The notes under the pieces were generated by a model that saw nothing but the letters and a program-made list of their open reading frames with translations, was not told the DNA's origin and did not search any database. The translations under genes and the position numbers were made by a program. 64,000 bases of DNA, taken from Shinella zoogloeoides. GTDB lineage: Bacteria > Pseudomonadota > Alphaproteobacteria > Rhizobiales > Rhizobiaceae. Where the stretch lies: positions 2,337,501-2,401,500 of the forward strand of contig NZ_CP086610.1 in the NCBI RefSeq assembly GCF_020883495.1, written 5' to 3'. Positions within the stretch are counted from its first letter, which is position 1. The number at the start of each line of letters is the position of its first letter. Below are positions 55,946 through 64,000 of the stretch, in pieces.

Positions 55946-56431
55946 TCAAAGCGTCGACGCCACCGCCTCGAGTTGTGTCGCCACCTGCCCCCAGCCCTCG
56001 TGGAAACCCATCTTCTCATGCGCCTCGCAGTCCTCCACGGTCCAGTGGCGGGCGATGGCGGTGTAGCGGGTCTGACCGTTGCCGAGATCGTCGAGGAGGA
56101 TTTCGGCGGAGAAGAAGGCGCGTTCGCTCGGCTTGAAATCCGGGCCGAAGGCATCGGTGGTGATGATGCGGCGGTCCTTCTCCACCTTCAGGAAGATGCC
56201 GGTGCTGTCCATGTGGAAGCCGTCCGGGCCGGTCATGACCGTGCGGAACTTGCCGCCGTCGCGCGGCTCGATCTCGATGACGGGCGTCTCGTAGGGCTTG
56301 GGCGCGAACCATTGCTTCATCAGCTCCGGCGTCGTCCAGGCCTTGAAGAGCTGGGCGGGCGTGGCGTTCAGCACGCGGGTCAGCACCAGTTCGCGGTTGT
56401 TGGCGGGCTTGATCTCGGCGGTCACGGTCAT
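55946..56431 (-). CDS. SRPBCC/AHSA1-domain protein
   Basis: A 161-residue START-like protein: LVLTRVLNATPAQLFKAWTT, PELMKQWFAPKPY, GGKFRTVMTGPDG and FHEGWGQVATQLEAVASTL. AHSA1 proteins often sit in ECF42/DGPF clusters; their ligand is unknown. GGAGAAAGCC precedes the ATG at 56431, 78 bases after the sigma factor stop on the same strand. Confidence 0.88.
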   Translation of the reverse strand: MTVTAEIKPANNRELVLTRVLNATPAQLFKAWTTPELMKQWFAPKPYETPVIEIEPRDGGKFRTVMTGPDGFHMDSTGIFLKVEKDRRIITTDAFGPDFKPSERAFFSAEILLDDLGNGQTRYTAIARHWTVEDCEAHEKMGFHEGWGQVATQLEAVASTL

Positions 56432-56509
56432 GGCTTTCTCCTTGTGGATGAATGGGATGGTTCGCATCAAGGACGGGCGGCGAACGGCCAGTCCGACATC
56501 GAAAGCGGA

Positions 56510-57766
56510 TTATTTTTCGGCGACGGCCGCTTCGCGCTGCATGCTGTCGATATGCTGGCGGATATGGGCCGCCTCGGCGGAGGTCGTGGCGAGCGCGATG
56601 GCCCGGTCGAAGGCCTGATGCGCCTCCGCGTAACGGCCGAGCTGCTTCAAAAGGCCGCCGCGCAGGCCGTGGAAATAGAAATAGCCGTCCAGCTTTTCCG
56701 CCAGAGGATCGACAAGCGCGAGCGCCGCCTCCGGCCCCTCGCGCTTGGAGACCGCGACGGCCCGGTTGAGCCGCACCACCGGCGAAGGCTGGAGGCGCTC
56801 CAGCGTCTGGTAGAGCAGGTCGATCTGCAGCCAGTCCGTTTCCGCCACCGTCGCGGCGCGGGCATGCAGGGCGGCAATCGCCGCCTGTATCTGGAAGGGA
56901 CCGGGCGCGCGGTGGCGGATCGCCTTGTCGATCAGCACCAGCGCCTCGTCGATGAGCGGACGATCCCAGAGCGAACGGTCCTGATCCTCCAGCAGCACGA
57001 TCTGCCCGTTCGCATCGAAGCGGGCATCGAGCCGCGAATGCTGGATGAGCAGGAGCGCCGTGAGGCCCATGATCTCCGGCTCGGCGGGAAAGAGTTTCAG
57101 CAGCAGCCGCGCCAGCCGGATCGCCTCCGCGCAGAAGGGCGTATCCGCCTTCTGCGGCACACCGGCCGAATAGCCCTCGTTGAAGACGAGATAGATCATC
57201 GCCGCGACAAGCCCGAGCCGCTCGGCCCGCGCCACCGCATCGGGCGTCTCGAAGGCAATCCCGGCCGCGCCGACCTTGGCCTTGGCGCGGGTGATGCGCT
57301 GCTCCATCGCCGCTTCCGAGACGAGGAAGGCCCGGGCGATCTGCTTCACCGAAAGGCCGGAGACGATGCGCAGCGCCAGCGCGATCTGCTGCGTCGCCGG
57401 CAGGTCGGGATGGCAGCAGACGAAGAGCAGGCGCAGGATATCGTCGCGGTAGTGCGCGCCGTCCAGCCGGTCGGCAAGGTCGCTCTCCGTATCCTCCAGA
57501 TCGGACAGCATTTCCTCGGGCGGCAGCGGCTGGGTTCTGGCGCGCTTGCGCACCTGATCGATGCCGCTGTTGCGGCCGACGAAGATGAGCCATGCAGCCG
57601 GATCGCGCGGCGGGCCCTTTTCGGGCCATGTCCTCAGCGCGCGCAGGCAGGCTTCCTGAAAAGCCTCCTCCGCCATGTCGAGGTCACGGAAGTAGCGCAG
57701 CAGCGCCCCCATGGCCTGCGGCCGCGCCGAGGTGAGCGCCAGGTCGATCCAGGCAAGGTCTGTCAT
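56510..57766 (-). CDS. ECF42-type RNA polymerase sigma factor with C-terminal extension
   Basis: A 418-residue sigma factor. Regions 2 and 4 are in the first ~180 residues (DMAEEAFQEACLRALRTWP, SVKQIARAFLVSEAAMEQRI). A ~220-residue TPR-like C-terminal part follows (YLVFNEGYSAGV, ALLLIQHSRLDARFDANGQI, LLYQTLERLQPSPVVRLNRA), which is characteristic of ECF42 factors and needed for their activity. No anti-sigma gene is present; ECF42 usually pairs with DGPF/YCII proteins, found directly upstream and overlapping by 4 bases (57763-57766). Confidence 0.93.
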   Translation of the reverse strand: MTDLAWIDLALTSARPQAMGALLRYFRDLDMAEEAFQEACLRALRTWPEKGPPRDPAAWLIFVGRNSGIDQVRKRARTQPLPPEEMLSDLEDTESDLADRLDGAHYRDDILRLLFVCCHPDLPATQQIALALRIVSGLSVKQIARAFLVSEAAMEQRITRAKAKVGAAGIAFETPDAVARAERLGLVAAMIYLVFNEGYSAGVPQKADTPFCAEAIRLARLLLKLFPAEPEIMGLTALLLIQHSRLDARFDANGQIVLLEDQDRSLWDRPLIDEALVLIDKAIRHRAPGPFQIQAAIAALHARAATVAETDWLQIDLLYQTLERLQPSPVVRLNRAVAVSKREGPEAALALVDPLAEKLDGYFYFHGLRGGLLKQLGRYAEAHQAFDRAIALATTSAEAAHIRQHIDSMQREAAVAEK

Positions 57767-58137
57767 GTGATGGGCACTCCCGGATTGAAGAACTGCAGCG
57801 GCCGGATTTCATAGGTGCCGTTCGCCGGATTGGCGGCGGAAAGCTCGCGGGCGAACTGAATCGCCTCCTCCAGCGTCTCGGCCTGAAGCACGAAGAAACC
57901 GAGGAACTGTTCCTTGGTTTCCGCGAAGGGACCGTCCATGACGATATTGTCCGTCGCGCCCTTGCGCACCGTGACGGCCGCCGTGGTCGGCATCAGCCGC
58001 GCGACGGGGCCAAGCTTGCCGGCCTCGGCATAACGCTGGTTGACGGCGCCGAGATCGGCCATGACCTTGTCGTCCAGCTCCTTCGACCAGGCGCAGACTT
58101 CACTTTCGGCATCGTAACAAAGAACGGCATACAGCAT
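57763..58137 (-). CDS. YCII-related DGPF-domain protein
   Basis: A 124-residue protein of the DGPF/YCII type: LYAVLCYDAESEVCAWSKEL, MDGPFAETKEQFLGFF and ANPANGTYEIRPLQFF. The MDGPF motif gives the family name. It overlaps the sigma gene by ATGA, so the two are coupled. The partner role in ECF42 signalling is known as a genomic association; the molecular function is unclear. Confidence 0.92.
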   Translation of the reverse strand: MLYAVLCYDAESEVCAWSKELDDKVMADLGAVNQRYAEAGKLGPVARLMPTTAAVTVRKGATDNIVMDGPFAETKEQFLGFFVLQAETLEEAIQFARELSAANPANGTYEIRPLQFFNPGVPIT

Positions 58138-58232
58138 GGTGAACTCCCGTTGGCTGAAAGACGTAGAAGTAGCGTCTCAGCCGACAGGGCGCACCGGAAT
58201 ATTTTTGATTTTTCGCAGGAACGTCCAGCGGT

Positions 58233-58637
58233 TCAGATCTTGAACACGTCGTCCTGCCGGAACACGATGACATAGCCGCCCGTCGCCTCGGCCTCCTCGG
58301 CCCAGGCGCGCAGTTGCGCGTGATACGGCTCGCTGCACCAGATATCGGGATAGTCGGGATCGACCAGCACCGTGACCTGCGGCCCCTGCCGGTAGACCAT
58401 CATATGCGAGCGCGACGGCTCCCATGCCTTGTCAAGTCCCGCATCGGTCATCCAGAGACACAGGAAATCCCGGCAGACCGAAGGCCGGTCCGCATAGATC
58501 GAACACCCCTTCCCCGCAACGCAATGCCTGCACCAGACATTGGCCGGTTTGTCGAACAGGTCGATATCGGGCAGCCGGCAACAGAGCGTGCAGGTGCCGC
58601 AGGATCGGCCGACAATAGTGGCGGGGGATGGATACAT
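58233..58637 (-). CDS. YkgJ-family cysteine-cluster protein
   Basis: A 134-residue protein with a CxxC..CC cluster (CGTCTLCCRLPDI), WCRHCVAGKGCSIYADRPSVC and CRDFLCLW, consistent with a zinc or iron-sulfur binding cysteine cluster of the YkgJ/UPF0153 type. The function is unknown. It lies between the DGPF gene and glpK and is probably transcribed alone. Confidence 0.85.
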   Translation of the reverse strand: MYPSPATIVGRSCGTCTLCCRLPDIDLFDKPANVWCRHCVAGKGCSIYADRPSVCRDFLCLWMTDAGLDKAWEPSRSHMMVYRQGPQVTVLVDPDYPDIWCSEPYHAQLRAWAEEAEATGGYVIVFRQDDVFKI

Positions 58638-58687
58638 GGCCGGTGTCTAGCATCCGGCCATCGAACCTTGAAGGGAGGCGGTGCGAA

Positions 58688-60178
<1,491 letters not shown>

Positions 60179-60369
60179 GCTTTCCTCCCGGTGAAGGGCC
60201 GCTCCCAGGCCCTTCGGAATCTTCAATACGATACAAAAACGAATGTCAAAGGAAAATAAAACGCAAATCGCGCTTCGCCCCGAAAGGGACTGTAGCGCGC
60301 AAAACACAATTGTCATCGCTCGAGTTTTAAGCGTAGGCTACCGCAACGCAGCATACAGGGAGAAACAAG

Positions 60370-61143
60370 ATGAAGAGCGTCGTCGTCACCGGCTCCACCA
60401 GCGGCATCGGCCTTGCCATTGCCAGCGCTTTTGCGGAAAGCGGCGCCAATGTCGTCATCAACGGTTTTGGCGCGGCGGACGAGATCGAGGCTATCCGTGC
60501 GAAGCTCGACGGCCTCGGCGCGGGCCGCGTGCTCTACCACCCCGCCGACATGACCAAGCCGCATGAAATCTCCGACCTCATCCAGACGGCGGTGGAGGAA
60601 TTCGACGGCGTCGATATCCTCGTCAACAATGCCGGCATCCAGCATGTCGAGAAGATCGAGGATTTCCCGGTCGAGAAGTGGGACCAGATCATCGCGATCA
60701 ACCTCTCCAGCTCCTTCCATACGATCCGCTGCGCCGTGCCGCACATGAAGCGCAAGGGCTGGGGCCGCATCGTCAACGTCGCTTCCGCGCACGGCCTCGT
60801 CGCCTCGCCCTTCAAGGCGGCTTATGTGGCGGCCAAGCACGGCATCATGGGTCTCACCAAGACAGTGGCGCTGGAAGTCGCGGAAAACGGCATCACCGTC
60901 AACGCCATCTGCCCCGGCTATGTGCTGACGCCGCTGGTCGAAAAGCAGATTCCGGCAACCGCCAAGGCGCGCGGCATCAGCGAGGCCGAGGTGAAGACAG
61001 ACGTCATGCTGAAGTTCCAGCCGACCAAGGAATTCGTCGGCACGGACGAGGTGGCGGCCATCGCGATGTTCCTCGCCTCGGATGCGGCCAAATCGATCAA
61101 CGGCACCCACATCTCCGTCGACGGCGGCTGGACCGCGCAGTAA
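60370..61143 (+). CDS. bdhA: 3-hydroxybutyrate dehydrogenase
   Basis: A 257-residue short-chain dehydrogenase. TGSTSGIGLAIA is the NAD site, NNAGIQHVE and ASAHGLVASPFKAAYVAAKH carry the catalytic Ser-Tyr-Lys with the substrate-binding His and Lys of bacterial 3-hydroxybutyrate dehydrogenases, and LVEKQIPATAKARGIS is the lid. It feeds PHB-derived or exogenous 3-hydroxybutyrate into acetoacetate. CAGGGAGAAAC precedes the ATG. It lies divergent to glpK. Confidence 0.95.
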   Translation: MKSVVVTGSTSGIGLAIASAFAESGANVVINGFGAADEIEAIRAKLDGLGAGRVLYHPADMTKPHEISDLIQTAVEEFDGVDILVNNAGIQHVEKIEDFPVEKWDQIIAINLSSSFHTIRCAVPHMKRKGWGRIVNVASAHGLVASPFKAAYVAAKHGIMGLTKTVALEVAENGITVNAICPGYVLTPLVEKQIPATAKARGISEAEVKTDVMLKFQPTKEFVGTDEVAAIAMFLASDAAKSINGTHISVDGGWTAQ

Positions 61144-61155
61144 CCGCGCGCACCC

Positions 61156-61335
61156 TTAGGAACGACCGTCGAGATAGCCGAGATCCCGCTTGATGTGATC
61201 GGACACATGGCGGGGATCGAACTTCGGCAGGCGCTTGCGACGCCGCAAGAGACCCGCCACCCTTCGCCAGAAGCTTTTCTGGCGAGGCTGCGCGGCGTCG
61301 GTGGGCGCGTGATCGATGATGCATGTCATGGTCAT
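61156..61335 (-). CDS. DUF1127-like small basic protein
   Basis: A 59-residue protein, MTMTCIIDHAPTDAAQ to VSDHIKRDLGYLDGRS. The C-terminal part resembles the DUF1127 pattern (LSDHxLRDIGL) and the middle is Arg/Lys rich (WRRVAGLLRRRKRLPKF). DUF1127 proteins in rhizobia affect RNA turnover and phosphate or carbon metabolism. It is divergent from the LysR gene and 12 bases convergent with bdhA. The start at 61335 is chosen; a second ATG is two codons later. Confidence 0.72.
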   Translation of the reverse strand: MTMTCIIDHAPTDAAQPRQKSFWRRVAGLLRRRKRLPKFDPRHVSDHIKRDLGYLDGRS

Positions 61336-61381
61336 ACCTTGAAAATTCCATCCATTGCTTGCAGCCTGCTCTGGAAAATGA

Positions 61382-61391
61382 TGGAATTCCA
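61382..61391. promoter_or_regulatory. Candidate operator palindrome in the DUF1127-like/LysR divergent region
   Basis: A 10-bp perfect palindrome (TGGAATTCCA) lies between the divergent starts. A nearby TTCCATC ... GATGGAA inverted repeat adds to the symmetry. LysR regulators usually bind such sites, but no experimental basis exists. Confidence 0.3.
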
Positions 61392-61435
61392 ATCGAACCT
61401 TTGTCTGCATCCATAAAGAGAACTTGGCCTTGAAG

Positions 61436-62323
61436 ATGTCGCGCAACTTCCCGCTCAATGCGCTCCGCGTCTTCGAGGCGGCCGCGCGGCACGGCAGCTT
61501 CACGCGCGCGGGCGACGAGCTGGGCATGACGCAGACGGCCGTCAGCTACCAGATCAAGCTGCTGGAGGAGACGCTGGGCGAGACGTTGTTCCTGCGCCAG
61601 CCAAGGCAGGTGACGCTGAGCGAGGCCGGCGAGCGGCTGGCGCCGAAGGTGGCGGAAGGGCTTGCCAGGCTGGCGGAGGCCGTGTCGGACCTGCGCGGAG
61701 CGAGCGAGCAGAAGCTGCACATCCACTCCACGCCCACCTTCGCCCTGCAATGGCTGAGCCGCACCATCGGCGACTTCCAGCTCAAGCACCCGAATATCGC
61801 GGTGCGCCTGTCCACCTCGCAGGACGTGATCGATTTTGCCAAGGAAGAGGCCGATGTCGCGATCCGCTGGGGCATGGGCGACTGGCCGGGCCTTGCCTGT
61901 CACCGCGTCATGCGCATGGATTTCGCGCCCATGCTGAGCCCGAAGCTGGCCGAAAGCATCGGCGGCGTGAAGGCGCCGGCCGATCTTCTGAAACTGCCGA
62001 TCATCAGCGCGCGGGATATCTGGTGGCGCACCTGGTTTTCGGCGGCCGGCATCGACAATCCGAATCTCGAACGTTTCCCGCCGAACGAGCTGGGCACACA
62101 GACCATCGATGCGCAGATCGCCATGGCGGGACAAGGCGTCGCCATTCTCAGCCCCGGCCATTTCCGCAGCGAAATCGCCGCCGGCCAGCTCTACCAGCCC
62201 TTCGACCTCACCTGCAACGACGGCCGCGACTACTGGCTCGCCTATCCGGAGAACCGCCGCAATATCCAGAAAATCCGGGCGTTCCGCGACTGGATCCTCA
62301 CGGCCCTGCCGCAGGAGGTCTGA
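61436..62323 (+). CDS. LysR-family transcriptional regulator (GcvA-like)
   Basis: A 295-residue LysR protein. N-terminal winged helix: LNALRVFEAAARHGSFTRAG, DELGMTQTAVSYQIKLLEET. The substrate-binding domain follows from about residue 90 (LHIHSTPTFALQWLSRTIGD). The sequence type resembles GcvA/AmpR-like members. The start is uncertain: ATG 61436 (MSRNFPLNALR) or TTG 61424, which has AAAGAGAAC upstream. The divergent DUF1127-like gene may be its target. Confidence 0.88.
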   Translation: MSRNFPLNALRVFEAAARHGSFTRAGDELGMTQTAVSYQIKLLEETLGETLFLRQPRQVTLSEAGERLAPKVAEGLARLAEAVSDLRGASEQKLHIHSTPTFALQWLSRTIGDFQLKHPNIAVRLSTSQDVIDFAKEEADVAIRWGMGDWPGLACHRVMRMDFAPMLSPKLAESIGGVKAPADLLKLPIISARDIWWRTWFSAAGIDNPNLERFPPNELGTQTIDAQIAMAGQGVAILSPGHFRSEIAAGQLYQPFDLTCNDGRDYWLAYPENRRNIQKIRAFRDWILTALPQEV

Positions 62324-62367
62324 ACCCGTTCGGGGAGCGGCCGGGGACGGCCGCTCCGCAAGCCCTG

Positions 62368-62862
62368 TCAGGGCTGCTCGATGACGAAGGGCGTGTCGAA
62401 GAAGTGTTCGATCACGTTGTTGCCGCCGCCGAGGCGGTCGACGACGAGGAAGTCGCTCACCGCGCCCATGGCTATCAGCGGGTGATGCCAGACATTGCGG
62501 CCATAGTTGACGCCCTGCCGTCCGCCGGCGAGGAAGACCTGCGGCCGGCCGGGCTTGCCGCCCTCGTCTTGCGCCACCACCACCAGCCAGGGCCGGTTAT
62601 CGATGGGCGAGAAGCTCTGGCTGCCGAAGGGATGGCGCTCCATCATGCCGACGGCATAGGGGAAGCTGCGCGGGCTGCCGCGGAAGATGTTGATGATGAC
62701 CTTCGCATCCTCACCCACCGCCTCGGCCACGGCGAGCGCGTTGTAGCGCTCCGTCGTCCCGCCGTTGATGTAGCGCATGGCGGCGGGATCGGTCTCGATC
62801 ACGCTGCCGAAGGGGGCGAAGGCTTCTTTCGTGAGGGGCTGGATCGTGAGTTTTTCAGCCAT
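62368..62862 (-). CDS. allA: Ureidoglycolate lyase
   Basis: A 164-residue cupin-fold enzyme that splits ureidoglycolate into glyoxylate and urea, a late step of allantoin degradation. [35 protein letters not shown] and [15 protein letters not shown] are family blocks. It lies 51 bases after uraD on the same strand, so it is the last gene of a puuE-uraD-allA operon. Confidence 0.94.
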   Translation of the reverse strand: MAEKLTIQPLTKEAFAPFGSVIETDPAAMRYINGGTTERYNALAVAEAVGEDAKVIINIFRGSPRSFPYAVGMMERHPFGSQSFSPIDNRPWLVVVAQDEGGKPGRPQVFLAGGRQGVNYGRNVWHHPLIAMGAVSDFLVVDRLGGGNNVIEHFFDTPFVIEQP

Positions 62863-62913
62863 CGGACAGCCCTCCCGGGGAGAGGAAGGGCGGTCGTCGG
62901 TAATCAGGCATCG

Positions 62914-63411
62914 TCAATCTCCGGGGAGCAGAGCATTCAAGCGCAGGAGCGCAATGCGCTCCACCTGGGCTTTCGCGGTTTCGAATTCCTCATCGGCCGT
63001 ATTGCCGATGCGTGTCTCGAAAGCGGCAAGGATGTCGCTCTTGTCAAGCCCCTTGACGGCAATGATGAAGGGGAAGCCGAATTTTTCGGTATAGCCCGTG
63101 TTGAACGCGGTAAAGCGCGCGTGCTCGTCCGGGCTCAGCCGGTCGAGGCCGGCGCCGGCCTGTTCCTTGCGGCTGTCCTCCGTCAGCCCGCCCGCAATGG
63201 CGAGCTTGCCGGCAAGGTCCGGATGGGCGCGCAGAACGCCAAGCTGCTCTTGCGCGCTGGACTTGCGGAAGGCGTCCGTCAGCGCGGCATGCACGCCCGC
63301 CGCCGTCAGGGGCTGCGGGACCGCGCCGGCATCGAGCGCCCGTTCGGCGATGAAGGGCGAATGCTCGAAGACGCCGCCGAAGCGGTCGAGGAAATCGGTC
63401 CGGTCGATCAT
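62914..63411 (-). CDS. uraD: 2-oxo-4-hydroxy-4-carboxy-5-ureidoimidazoline decarboxylase
   Basis: A 165-residue OHCU decarboxylase acting after urate oxidase and HIU hydrolase to give (S)-allantoin. FGGVFEHSPFIAERA carries the catalytic His, and VLRAHPDLAGKLAIAG is the second signature. The ATG overlaps the puuE stop by ATGA at 63408-63411. Confidence 0.94.
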   Translation of the reverse strand: MIDRTDFLDRFGGVFEHSPFIAERALDAGAVPQPLTAAGVHAALTDAFRKSSAQEQLGVLRAHPDLAGKLAIAGGLTEDSRKEQAGAGLDRLSPDEHARFTAFNTGYTEKFGFPFIIAVKGLDKSDILAAFETRIGNTADEEFETAKAQVERIALLRLNALLPGD

Positions 63412-64000
63412 GCGCTCTTGCCCTTCGTCGGATGGTAGTTCTCGATCCAGTGGCGCGCGATGTCGATACGGCGCGGGATCCAGACCTTCTCATGGCCGAG
63501 CACGTAATCGACGAAGCGGGCGAGCGCGGCGACGCGGCCCGGGCGGCCGACGAGGCGGCAGTGAAGGCCGATATTCAGCATCTTCGGGCTGCCTTCCTTG
63601 CCTTCCTGGTAGAGCACGTCGAAAGCGTCCTTCAGATAGTTGAAGAACTGGTCGCCGGCATTGAAGCCCTGCGGCGTCGCGAAACGCATGTCGTTCGTTT
63701 CGAGCGTGTAGGGGATGATCAGGAAGGGCTCGCCATCGATGCCCGGCACGAAATAGGGCAGGTCGTCGGCATAGGAATCGGAAGAATAGACGAAGCCGCC
63801 CTCCTCCATGACGAGGCGCAGCGTGTTGTCCGAGGGCTTGCCCTGGTACATGCCGAGCGGATGCGAGCCGGTGAGTTCCTTGTGCAGGCGCACGGCCTCA
63901 CGGATGTGCTCGCGTTCCTTCTCCTCGGAATAGTCCTTGTATTCCAGCCAGCGGTAGCCGTGGCTGGCGATTTCCCAGCCGGCTTCCTTCATGGCGGCGA
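63408..64000 (-). CDS. puuE: Allantoinase PuuE (polysaccharide-deacetylase-like), partial
   Basis: The C-terminal ~197 residues are present; the 5' end runs off the window at 64000. ASHGYRWLEYKDYSEEKERE, HPLGMYQGKPSDNT, YSSDSYADDLPYFVPG and LHCRLVGRPGRVAALARF match the metal-independent-looking PuuE class, which hydrolyses allantoin. It is the first visible gene of the operon with uraD and allA. The visible ATG at 63992 is internal. Confidence 0.93.
   Translation of the reverse strand, partial: AAMKEAGWEIASHGYRWLEYKDYSEEKEREHIREAVRLHKELTGSHPLGMYQGKPSDNTLRLVMEEGGFVYSSDSYADDLPYFVPGIDGEPFLIIPYTLETNDMRFATPQGFNAGDQFFNYLKDAFDVLYQEGKEGSPKMLNIGLHCRLVGRPGRVAALARFVDYVLGHEKVWIPRRIDIARHWIENYHPTKGKSA

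Overview
The window looks like chromosomal DNA from a member of the Rhizobiaceae (Shinella, Ensifer or Rhizobium-like). The DNA is GC-rich. It carries a fused trpE(G) preceded by a 14-codon trpL leader ending in three Trp codons, a BacA peptide transporter, a ChoX-ChoW-ChoV choline importer, a RirA-type iron-responsive (IRO) site, a chromosomal 3-hydroxybutyrate dehydrogenase, and two dispersed palindromic repeats of the rhizobial mosaic type. I see no prophage, transposase, CRISPR array, rRNA or tRNA. Almost all the sequence is coding, and most long antisense ORFs are GC-driven shadows.

Layout, left to right. 1-4916: end of a MoxR/DUF58/BatA-like operon with two large membrane-anchored proteins. 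5094-9637: small metabolic and stress genes (glyoxalase-like, GNAT, glutathionyl-hydroquinone reductase, Nudix, metallophosphoesterase, TPR protein). 9798-11170: ECF sigma factor and membrane anti-sigma factor. 11243-13338: leuA with a leucine-rich leader peptide, then clpP. 14178-15741: HupE/UreJ-like protein and a CDF metal exporter. 16031-18378: trpE(G) with its attenuator. 18479-20740: TonB-dependent heme-type receptor under a probable RirA site. 21089-24030: small unknown protein, extensin-like protein (apparently with an AUC start), Omp25/RopB-like porin, a 23-base G tract and a DUF1993 protein. 24074-25753: formate-THF ligase. 25833-32475: a compact five-gene operon around an unusual AAA+ ATPase, with four proteins of unknown function. 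This is the best candidate here for an undescribed system. 32649-33636: cytochrome c and thymidine kinase. 33865-36867: choline ABC importer. 36947-41377: HugZ-like protein, ArsR-type regulator, omega-aminotransferase, GNAT, aldose epimerase. 41453-43626: adenine deaminase and a DUF4160/DUF2442 pair. 43631-47359: alpha-glucosidase, Ldh-type dehydrogenase, KDG kinase. 47363-50189: der, a membrane TPR protein and NnrU. 50329-55809: polysaccharide deacetylase, bacA, MFS transporter, map, luciferase-like oxidoreductase. 55946-58137: ECF42 sigma factor, DGPF/YCII protein and an AHSA1 protein. 58233-61143: cysteine-cluster protein, glpK, bdhA. 61156-62323: DUF1127-like small protein divergent from a LysR regulator. 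62368-64000: purine/allantoin catabolism (puuE, uraD, allA), running off the right edge.

Two amino-acid biosynthesis genes (leuA and trpE(G)) have leader peptides with runs of the cognate codon. In both cases the only good -35/-10 pair places the transcription start at or next to the leader ATG, so both leaders may be leaderless mRNAs. Uptake and catabolic functions (choline, heme, glycerol, 3-hydroxybutyrate, allantoin, alpha-glucosides) fit a soil or plant-associated heterotroph.
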